5,704 nt of DNA from an uncultured Eggerthellaceae bacterium (GTDB taxonomy: Bacteria > Actinomycetota > Coriobacteriia > Coriobacteriales > Eggerthellaceae), in the NCBI GenBank assembly GCA_934623455.1, contig CAKTVK010000122.1:1-5704 (forward strand), given 5' to 3'. How positions within the stretch are numbered: position 1 is the first letter of the stretch; each line of letters opens with the position of its first letter. Positions 1 to 4,714 of this stretch are shown one piece after another. A program made the position numbers and the translations under genes. The notes under the pieces were generated by a model, which was not told the DNA's origin, made no database searches, and saw nothing but the letters and a program-made list of their open reading frames with translations.

Positions 1-728
1 GCGGCTTTCGCCTTTTCTTTTTCCATCTTCGCATCGTGCTGCATGCGCTGCTGCTCAGCCTCGATTTGATTAAGAAGCGAGCTGAACTTATTCGACGACT
101 TCGTTGTGGCTACCGTAGGAACACGCTTCGGCTTCTCCTGCTGCGGAGCCTGCTCTGCCGTTGCTTTCGCAGAAGAATGGCGCTGCTCGCGGCTGCGCAA
201 GCTCTCTTCTACGCGACGCTTCTTCGCAACTTCTGCCGCAGCTGCTTCGGCACGCGCACGCGCTTCTGCCTCGGCCTTTTCGCGTTCAACGCGCGCACGC
301 TCGGCCTCAATCTGGTCTGCCAAGCTCTGAAACGCAGAAACCTTGGGAGCCTGCTTGCTGGGCGCATGCTCTGCCCGCTCGACAGCAGCTTCCTCGTCTT
401 CCAGCGCGCCATCGCGACGAGCACGTTCTTCTTCGCGCAGCTTGCGCTCCGCCTCTACGGCAGCACGGCGCTGTGCCTCTTCGGCTTGCTTTTTCGCTTC
501 TTCTTCCGCTTGTTTTTTCGCCAACTCAGCTGCTTCGGCGTCGTCAAGCTCACCCGCACGCTGCTTGATCTCGGGCGAAAGCTTCTTGCGGACCTCCTCC
601 ACGCTTTCTTCCTTCAACGGAGTCGCGTGGGTTTTGGCAGGGATATTCATCTCTGCCAGCAAATCAAGCATCTCCTTGCTTGACATGTTGAATTCTTTTG
701 CTAGTTCATGAACACGCATTCCAGGCAT
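1..728 (-). CDS. infB: Translation initiation factor IF-2, N-terminal part (gene continues beyond the left edge)
   Basis: IF-2 is the GTPase that brings initiator tRNA to the 30S subunit and promotes 50S joining in the cytoplasm. Only the first 242 codons are here, and the frame is open to the window edge. Residues 4-50 match the IF2_N fold (MRVHELAKEFNMSSKEMLDL, then an NIPAK segment). From about residue 62 the protein is a highly charged Ala/Glu/Lys/Arg-rich linker, probably helical or coiled-coil, typical of long IF-2 forms. The GTPase, domain II and C-terminal domains lie outside. The ATG at 728 is chosen because a perfect AAGGAGG sits at 734-740. An internal ATG at codon 4 is less well placed. 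Within the linker the pattern F-x-S-L-x-x-Q-I-E-A-E-x-x-R occurs twice, at residues 133-146 and 215-228. It is the last visible gene of the rimP-nusA-ylxR-infB cluster. The identity is firm from the N-terminal domain plus gene order. Confidence 0.95.
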   Translation of the reverse strand, partial: MPGMRVHELAKEFNMSSKEMLDLLAEMNIPAKTHATPLKEESVEEVRKKLSPEIKQRAGELDDAEAAELAKKQAEEEAKKQAEEAQRRAAVEAERKLREEERARRDGALEDEEAAVERAEHAPSKQAPKVSAFQSLADQIEAERARVEREKAEAEARARAEAAAAEVAKKRRVEESLRSREQRHSSAKATAEQAPQQEKPKRVPTVATTKSSNKFSSLLNQIEAEQQRMQHDAKMEKEKAKA

Positions 729-733
729 TCTTG

Positions 734-740
734 CCTCCTT
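734..740 (-). promoter_or_regulatory. infB ribosome binding site overlapping the ylxR stop
   Basis: The minus strand reads AAGGAGG five bases before the infB ATG. Its first two bases are the last two bases of the ylxR TAA stop (739-741). A ribosome finishing ylxR therefore covers the infB start signal, which suggests translational coupling. Confidence 0.85.
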
Positions 741-1041
741 ATTCTTCAGGGGAGCTTTCGGCAAGGTGCACGGAAAGCTCGTCGCGGACATTCTGGTAGG
801 AGTCGGCTTCGATAGAGCACTTCAGGCTGCGAGCCAATCTTCCCTGCTTGACTGCCTTTTCGAAGCATTCAAGCGAGCAGACATACGCGCCGCGCCCGGC
901 AAGACGCCCGGTTTTGTCAAACGCAATGCGACCCTCGGGCGTACGCACAATGCGGTACAGCTGCTGCTTGGGATTTTTCTGGGCGCAGCCAATGCAGCTG
1001 CGCTGGCGCTTCGGCGCGCTCGCCTGCCCTACGAAGCCCAT
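739..1041 (-). CDS. ylxR: YlxR family RNA-binding protein (DUF448; RnpM in Bacillus subtilis)
   Basis: This is a 100-residue basic protein of the YlxR/DUF448 family, almost always found between nusA and infB. The family binds RNA, and in Bacillus subtilis the protein has been reported to modulate RNase P. Hallmarks seen here are R14-S-C16-I-G-C19 near the N-terminus, the segment RIVRTPEGRIAFD at 30-42, the signature GRGAYVC at 49-55, and a basic helix around 60-74. Four cysteines (C16-x2-C19 and C55-x3-C59) could form a metal site, though that is inference. The ATG at 1041 is five bases after the nusA stop. A weak GAGG at 1052-1055, inside the last nusA codons, is the only ribosome binding site seen, so expression probably depends on coupling to nusA. 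The length is normal for the family. Confidence 0.93.
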   Translation of the reverse strand: MGFVGQASAPKRQRSCIGCAQKNPKQQLYRIVRTPEGRIAFDKTGRLAGRGAYVCSLECFEKAVKQGRLARSLKCSIEADSYQNVRDELSVHLAESSPEE

Positions 1042-1046
1042 ACCCG

Positions 1047-2249
1047 TTATGCCTCGGATGCGTGAATGCCGCAGAAGCTGCTGCCGGGGCGCGCATGATT
1101 GCGGCAGCGAACGCCATCGCTACTCACGTATTCGCAGAAACCACCCTGCTCTTCATCATCTTCATCGATGAGCATGTTCTCGGTTGCAGGCAACGGCTCG
1201 CCGGCGTAAGAGGCGCTCTTGATGTCAATGTGCCAGCCGGTCAGGCGCGCGGCCAAACGAGCATTCTGGCCCGCTTTGCCAATAGCCAAAGAAAGCTGGT
1301 CATCAGGAACAATAACGGTTGCATAATTATTTTCTTCGTCAACGGTAACGCGAGAGACCCTTGCAGGCGAAAGCGCCTTGGCAACGTATTCCGCCGGATC
1401 GGGGCTCCATTGAATAACATCAACACGCTCGTTGCGCAGCTCTTCAACCACCATGCGAACACGGCTGCCCTTGGGGCCCACGCAGGCGCCCACGGGATCA
1501 AGGTTCGCTTCGCGGGAATACACGGCAATCTTAGAGCGCTCGCCCGGTTCGCGCGCAATAGACTTGATTTCCACCAGGCCATCGTAGATTTCGGGAACTT
1601 CAATTTCGAACAAGCGACGAATCAAATCGGGATGCGTACGGGAGACCACGATAGAGGGACGACCCTGCTCGCCTTTTGCCTTCGGCTCTTCCGCGTTGGG
1701 ATCGCGCACGTCAATGATCAGCACTTTCAGACGCTGGTTGTGACGATAATGCTCATTTGCCGGACGCTCGTTGCGCTCGGTGGGGAATTTCTTCTGATCG
1801 TAATGCGGCAGCTCGGCCTCTACGCCATCGCGAATCTTGATGATGGTGAAGTCGTTCGTGCCCTGCAAAACGGTACCCGTTACCAAATCGCCGCGGCGGC
1901 TCTTGAACTCGCGGTAGATGGACTGACGACCTGCGTCGCGCACAATGGAGGCAATAACGCTCTTTGCGTTCTGAGCGGCAATGCGGCTCACATCGTTCGG
2001 CGTAACATCGCGCGGCTCGAACTCATGGTACTCGCCCTCTTCATCAGGCTCATCGGTGGGAACCATCTCGTACACGTAGATTTTGCCCGTAGAGCGATCG
2101 ATGGTCACGCTTGCGTCCCACTCCAGATCCAAGATGCGCTGGTAGCTTTTTGCCAGAGAATCTTCCAAGCGCTCAATAAGATACAGCTCATCGATCTTGC
2201 GCTCGTGGGCCAAAGCCTGCAAAGCCTCGATCAATTCAGAATTTGCCAC
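1047..2249 (-). CDS. nusA: Transcription termination/antitermination factor NusA with a Cys/His-rich C-terminal tail
   Basis: NusA binds RNA polymerase and nascent RNA and modulates pausing, intrinsic termination and antitermination. The 400-residue protein shows the polymerase-binding N-terminal domain (about 1-118), an S1 domain (about 119-205, starting GDLVTGTV), KH1 (VGACVGPKGSRV at 253-264) and KH2 (LAIGKAGQNARLA at 321-333). The conserved linker SRTHPDLIRRLFEIEVPEIY spans 203-222. The frame is open back to a TTG at 2309, but I chose the GTG at 2247-2249. It has a strong AAGGAAAGGA six bases upstream, gives the usual N-terminus (M-A-N-S-E-L-I-E-A-L), and avoids overlap with rimP. An acidic stretch (362-367) after KH2 leads to C372-x9-C382-x2-H385-x7-C393-x2-H396, a probable small zinc-binding unit that the Bacillus-type protein lacks. 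The S1 domain also has two lengthened loops. Neighbours are rimP (34 bases upstream) and ylxR (5 bases downstream). Confidence 0.97.
   Translation of the reverse strand: MANSELIEALQALAHERKIDELYLIERLEDSLAKSYQRILDLEWDASVTIDRSTGKIYVYEMVPTDEPDEEGEYHEFEPRDVTPNDVSRIAAQNAKSVIASIVRDAGRQSIYREFKSRRGDLVTGTVLQGTNDFTIIKIRDGVEAELPHYDQKKFPTERNERPANEHYRHNQRLKVLIIDVRDPNAEEPKAKGEQGRPSIVVSRTHPDLIRRLFEIEVPEIYDGLVEIKSIAREPGERSKIAVYSREANLDPVGACVGPKGSRVRMVVEELRNERVDVIQWSPDPAEYVAKALSPARVSRVTVDEENNYATVIVPDDQLSLAIGKAGQNARLAARLTGWHIDIKSASYAGEPLPATENMLIDEDDEEQGGFCEYVSSDGVRCRNHARPGSSFCGIHASEA
1062..1136 (-). other. Putative zinc-binding motif in the NusA C-terminal tail
   Basis: These bases encode NusA residues 372-396, with spacing C-x9-C-x2-H-x7-C-x2-H. 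The pattern G-V-R-C-R-N-H-A-R-P-G-S-S-F-C-G-I-H resembles short CCCH-type fingers in which a cysteine, a G-x-x-C, a K/R-P-G-S and a final aromatic-C-x-x-H provide the ligands. Metal binding is inferred from residue spacing only. Confidence 0.6.
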
Positions 2250-2255
2250 AATAGT

Positions 2256-2265
2256 TCCTTTCCTT
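2256..2265 (-). promoter_or_regulatory. nusA ribosome binding site (decides a GTG start)
   Basis: The minus strand reads AAGGAAAGGA, with its 3' end six bases before the GTG at 2247-2249. This favours the GTG over the upstream TTG at 2309, which would lie inside rimP. Confidence 0.85.
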
Positions 2266-2283
2266 GCTACTTCCTTATTTGTT

Positions 2284-2763
2284 CTATTTCTTGTTCTCGC
2301 TGAAATCAATAACGCCCTTTAAATGGGCTCGTTTGATAAGGTCAAACGGAATCTCAATCGAAGTTCCCTGATCATCAAGCGTAAGCTTCTCGTCATCCGC
2401 GCCTACAATCACCGCGGTGAACTGCGAGCGCCCATTGATGCCCTTCGACGTTTTCACCACCGCCGTTTGCCCGGCGAAGCGATTGAAATGCTCGGGGGTT
2501 CGCAACGGTCGGTCGATTCCCGGCGAGGAAACCTCCAACATATACGCCCCCGGGAACGGGTCGATGCGCTCCATGGTCTCGTTGATCCACATTTGCGCCT
2601 CAGAAAGCTCATCGAAACCAACACCGTGATCGGTGTCGATATACACGCGAATGGTCGGGGATTTCTTTGAGCCCGTTACCTCAACGGTAACAATCTCAAT
2701 GCCATGCTGCTGCGCCAAGGGCGCAAGCGCATCAAGCAGCGATTGTTCTTTATGTGTCAGCAC
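2284..2763 (-). CDS. rimP: Ribosome maturation factor RimP
   Basis: RimP binds the 30S subunit and assists its late assembly. The 159-residue product has the usual length and the two expected parts. The N-terminal alpha/beta domain (about 1-85) includes GIEIVTVEV at 21-29, T37-I-R-V-Y-I-D and the family signature LEVSSPGIDRPL at 76-87. A C-terminal SH3-like beta domain (about 92-155) ends in IPFDLIKRAHL. The start is the GTG at 2761-2763, with a strong GAGGGAGGG at 2768-2776 four bases upstream. No better ATG is available. It stops with TAG at 2284-2286, 34 bases before nusA. It is the first gene of the rimP-nusA-ylxR-infB cluster and sits just downstream of a hairpin terminator, so its expression may be set by attenuation in the leader. 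Confidence 0.96.
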   Translation of the reverse strand: MLTHKEQSLLDALAPLAQQHGIEIVTVEVTGSKKSPTIRVYIDTDHGVGFDELSEAQMWINETMERIDPFPGAYMLEVSSPGIDRPLRTPEHFNRFAGQTAVVKTSKGINGRSQFTAVIVGADDEKLTLDDQGTSIEIPFDLIKRAHLKGVIDFSENKK

Positions 2764-2767
2764 TGGT

Positions 2768-2776
2768 CCCTCCCTC
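2768..2776 (-). promoter_or_regulatory. rimP ribosome binding site (decides a GTG start)
   Basis: The minus strand reads GAGGGAGGG followed by ACCA and the GTG start. It is purine-rich and well spaced, and it lies about 15 bases after the end of the terminator U-tract. Confidence 0.8.
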
Positions 2777-2786
2777 TTTTTCTCCT

Positions 2787-2815
2787 AATATAAAAAGAAA
2801 GCGGGCAAATGCCCA
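2787..2815 (-). promoter_or_regulatory. Alternative rimP promoter overlapping the terminator
   Basis: On the minus strand TGGGCA (2810-2815) and TATATT (2787-2792) are 17 bases apart and match the sigma-70 consensus at 4/6 and 5/6 positions. If used, transcription would start just before the rimP ribosome binding site, and the hairpin would act only on incoming serA transcripts. The elements coincide with the hairpin loop and U-tract, so the match may be a by-product of terminator composition. Confidence 0.3.
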
Positions 2816-2821
2816 CTTTCT
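2787..2821 (-). terminator. Intrinsic terminator (possible attenuator) before rimP
   Basis: On the minus strand GAAAGTGGGC (2820-2811), a four-base ATTT loop and GCCCGCTTTC (2806-2797) form a 10-bp stem, extendable by one A-U pair, followed by TTTTTATATT. One pair is a U-G wobble on the minus-strand RNA but a C-A mismatch on the plus strand. The U-tract also lies only on the minus side, so it acts on minus-strand transcription. It is 176 bases or more beyond the serA stop and about 30 bases before rimP. It could end the serA transcript, or act as an attenuator in the rimP leader. Confidence 0.8.
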
Positions 2822-2836
2822 CTGAAAATCGAAAGT
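2815..2836 (-). promoter_or_regulatory. Possible antiterminator helix
   Basis: Minus-strand ACTTTC (2836-2831) can pair perfectly with GAAAGT (2820-2815) across a ten-base loop. GAAAGT is the 5' arm of the terminator stem, so the two structures exclude each other. The helix is short (6 bp), and its function is inferred from base complementarity alone. Confidence 0.35.
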
Positions 2837-2880
2837 ATGGTGCGAAGGTGCTTACCGCAACTCTTCACATGTGCTTGAAT

Positions 2881-2909
2881 AGTTTAGCACGCTCTTGCTC
2901 AATGCACAA
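2881..2909 (-). promoter_or_regulatory. Candidate sigma-70-type promoter of the rimP operon
   Basis: On the minus strand TTGTGC (2904-2909), a 17-base spacer and TAAACT (2881-2886) form a plausible -35/-10 pair. The -10 is preceded by TGC, an extended -10 feature. The -35 matches the consensus at only 3/6 positions and the -10 at 4/6. Transcription would start near 2875, giving a leader of about 110 bases that contains the terminator. No start-site data are available. Confidence 0.4.
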
Positions 2910-2915
2910 GTTTTT

Positions 2916-2939
2916 CACAGGCGAAAATTAACGCCTGCG
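2916..2939 (-). repeat. Inverted repeat upstream of the candidate promoter
   Basis: Minus-strand CGCAGGCG (2939-2932) and CGCCTGTG (2923-2916) flank an eight-base TTAATTTT spacer. The inner six pairs are perfect, and one outer pair is G-U only on the minus-strand RNA. It ends six bases before the -35. It lacks a following U-tract, so it is not a classical terminator. It may be an operator or an RNA 3'-end structure of the serA transcript. Confidence 0.45.
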
Positions 2940-2981
2940 CACGTGAACGGTCTGAACGCGACGGTAGCGGCGCTGCTTTCA

Positions 2982-3007
2982 GCGGTTTTTGCGATGTGCA
3001 AAGCCGC
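2982..3007 (-). repeat. Imperfect inverted repeat just downstream of serA
   Basis: Minus-strand GCGG-C-TTTGC (3007-2998) faces GCAAA-AA-CCGC (2992-2982) across a five-base loop, giving nine pairs with a small internal loop. It starts nine bases after the serA stop. No U-tract follows, so it may be an mRNA 3' structure or part of a factor-dependent terminator. The function is unknown. Confidence 0.35.
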
Positions 3008-3016
3008 ACGCAACCC

Positions 3017-4594
3017 TTACAGCGAAATCTGCCAGCTGTTAATCAAATCGATATGCTGAGCAATATCGCACATAACTTCTTCGGACACCTTATCATCCAC
3101 GTTCAAGTATACCAGCGCCGTTTTCTCCGCGGGCTTCGTGCCAATCTGCATGGTGGTGATGTTCACACCCGCAGCGCCCAAAATCGTACCGATAAGGCCA
3201 ATGCGGCCCGGCGCATCAACATACTCGAAAATAACGGAATTGCGCGTGGGAACGATATCGATGTCATAGCCCAAGAAAGATACAAGACGCATAGAAGACA
3301 CGCCGTCGGGCACTACGATGGACACACATTGATCACCAGCCGCAATGTCAACTTGCGCCGAATAACCCTGGCGCGAAAGACCGTTGCAACACGAAACCGA
3401 AATGCCATGGCAACGCGCCATGACTTCGTAGTTTGCCGTGGTGATGTGCTCAACTTCGCGGCTGGAAAGCAAGCCTTTAAGCGATGCAGCCGCCAACGCC
3501 GTTGCATCGCAATTAGCAAGCTTGCCAGCGGTAGTCACGGTAAGAGAGCGCGGAATAGCGACATCAAGGTGTCCCAAAATTGCACCAGCCGTTTCGCATG
3601 CCACAATGTAGGGGCCAACGCTATCGACTACTTCCGCAGGCACCTGCGAAAGGTTTACCGCCGTGGGAACAAGCGAGCCCGAAAGACCGGCATAAATGTG
3701 CTCGGCAATCTGGGACGAGCAGCTGTTGTGAGCATCATGCGTTTCGGGGCCCAAGTGCGGCGTGAGCACAACCTGGGAAAACTCCAAAAGCGGCGAATCA
3801 GTGCACGGCTCTTCATCGTAAACGTCAATGCCAACCGATGCGATTTTACCCGCAGCCACGAAATCGGCAAGCGCTTTCATATCGCACGTGCCCGCATAGG
3901 AAACGTTCAAAAGAATGACGCCCGTCTTCATTGCGGCAAACTCTTCCGCCCCAATCATGCCGGTTGTCTCAACGGTCTTCGGCAAATGCAGGGAAATGAC
4001 ATCCGCCTTTGGCAACGCTTCGGCAAGCGTGGCGCACAGCTTTGCGCCCAATTGCGCCGCACGATCGGAACTGCAATACGGATCATACGCTAAAACGTTC
4101 ATTCCGAACGCGCGCGCGTACTGCGCAACCAGCCCGCCAAAGCGACCCAACCCCACAATGAGCAGGGTCTTCCCATACAGCTCAATGCCGGTATACTGTT
4201 CGCGATTCCACTGACCGTGACTCATGCTCGCGCTTGCCTGAGCAGCATTGCGCGCGCACATAAGCATAAGGCACATGGTCATTTCCGCCACCGACGTAAT
4301 ATTGGAGTCAGGAACGTTGCATACGATAATGCCTCGCTCGGATGCCGCGGCAATATCGATGTTTTCCGTGCTCAAGCCCGCACGACCGATGATTTTCAGG
4401 TTCTTGCCCGCATCGATAACATCGCGCGTGACCTTCGTACGGGAACGAACGATAAGCGCATCATAGCGAGGAACGATCTTGATGAGCTCTTCGGTAGAAA
4501 GTCCCAGATGAACATCGACTTCTAAAGCTTTTTCGCGCAGATAATCCAATCCGCATTGAGCGATGACATCGGTAACCAGTACTTTAAGCGACAT
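3017..4594 (-). CDS. serA: D-3-phosphoglycerate dehydrogenase, long form with ACT domain
   Basis: SerA oxidises 3-phosphoglycerate to 3-phosphohydroxypyruvate with NAD, the first step of serine synthesis. The 525-residue protein has the normal length of the long form. Features are the substrate-side motif VRSRTKVT at 49-56, Rossmann GLGRFG at 148-153, catalytic Glu262 (DVYDEEP, 257-263) and His280 (TPH, 278-280), an intervening domain at about 315-450, and an ACT domain at about 455-525 with D460-A-P-G and G476-V-N-I-T, which in the family binds serine for feedback inhibition. One key residue is missing: the N-x-A-R-G motif reads N230-V-S-Y-A-G, so the usual catalytic arginine is Tyr233. The loop GRAG-V-G-V-D-N reads GRAG-L-S-T-E-N. 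Sixteen cysteines are present. The ATG at 4594 is chosen over an ATG at 4654, which would add a 20-residue tail foreign to the family. serC lies 120 bases upstream. A related hydroxyacid dehydrogenase is possible, but the architecture and the serC neighbour favour SerA. Confidence 0.92.
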   Translation of the reverse strand: MSLKVLVTDVIAQCGLDYLREKALEVDVHLGLSTEELIKIVPRYDALIVRSRTKVTRDVIDAGKNLKIIGRAGLSTENIDIAAASERGIIVCNVPDSNITSVAEMTMCLMLMCARNAAQASASMSHGQWNREQYTGIELYGKTLLIVGLGRFGGLVAQYARAFGMNVLAYDPYCSSDRAAQLGAKLCATLAEALPKADVISLHLPKTVETTGMIGAEEFAAMKTGVILLNVSYAGTCDMKALADFVAAGKIASVGIDVYDEEPCTDSPLLEFSQVVLTPHLGPETHDAHNSCSSQIAEHIYAGLSGSLVPTAVNLSQVPAEVVDSVGPYIVACETAGAILGHLDVAIPRSLTVTTAGKLANCDATALAAASLKGLLSSREVEHITTANYEVMARCHGISVSCCNGLSRQGYSAQVDIAAGDQCVSIVVPDGVSSMRLVSFLGYDIDIVPTRNSVIFEYVDAPGRIGLIGTILGAAGVNITTMQIGTKPAEKTALVYLNVDDKVSEEVMCDIAQHIDLINSWQISL

Positions 4595-4604
4595 AGTGGC
4601 GCAA

Positions 4605-4613
4605 TTCCTTTCC
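4605..4613 (-). promoter_or_regulatory. serA ribosome binding site
   Basis: The minus strand reads GGAAAGGAA, with the AGGA core 11 bases before the ATG at 4594. The spacing is slightly long but acceptable. The alternative ATG at 4654 has only a weak GAAGAA in front of it. Confidence 0.65.
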
Positions 4614-4714
4614 ATCAAAGAGCGCAACTGTCTTGCACGCGTCTCTTCTTGCATGTTTCTTCAAACTGTGGAGCGTTTTGCATCGCGGTTCGCACGCAGA
4701 GTCGCCCCTCGTCA

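Noticed and set aside
36..683. Plus-strand open frame rich in Leu, Arg and Phe
   Set aside because: It is the complement of the Glu/Ala/Lys/Arg-rich linker of infB, whose frame is open throughout with a recognised N-terminal domain.
1062..2303. Long plus-strand open frame (413 codons) opposite nusA
   Set aside because: It is antisense to a clear NusA gene, has no recognisable protein features, and arises from the codon bias of the real gene.
2250..2309. NusA start at the TTG at 2309, adding 20 residues
   Set aside because: It would overlap rimP, the added residues do not resemble NusA N-termini, and the GTG at 2249 has a strong ribosome binding site.
2971..2990. Plus-strand terminator-like hairpin CGCTG-CTTT-CAGCG followed by GTTTTT
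   Set aside because: The stem is only five pairs, no plus-strand gene ends here, and the U-tract is on the wrong strand for serA. An antisense transcript could still use it, but nothing else supports one.
2764..3016. tRNA, riboswitch or small RNA gene in the serA-rimP gap
   Set aside because: In some bacteria a tRNA precedes rimP, but I find no cloverleaf, T-loop sequence or known riboswitch core here, only the hairpins listed.
2996..4093. Long plus-strand open frame (365 codons) opposite serA
   Set aside because: It mirrors the SerA coding frame. The product is basic and unlike any family I recognise, and no ribosome binding site stands out.
4595..4654. SerA start at the ATG at 4654, adding 20 residues
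   Set aside because: The extension is not family-like, and the ATG at 4594 begins the conserved K-V-L-V-T-D strand behind a better ribosome binding site.
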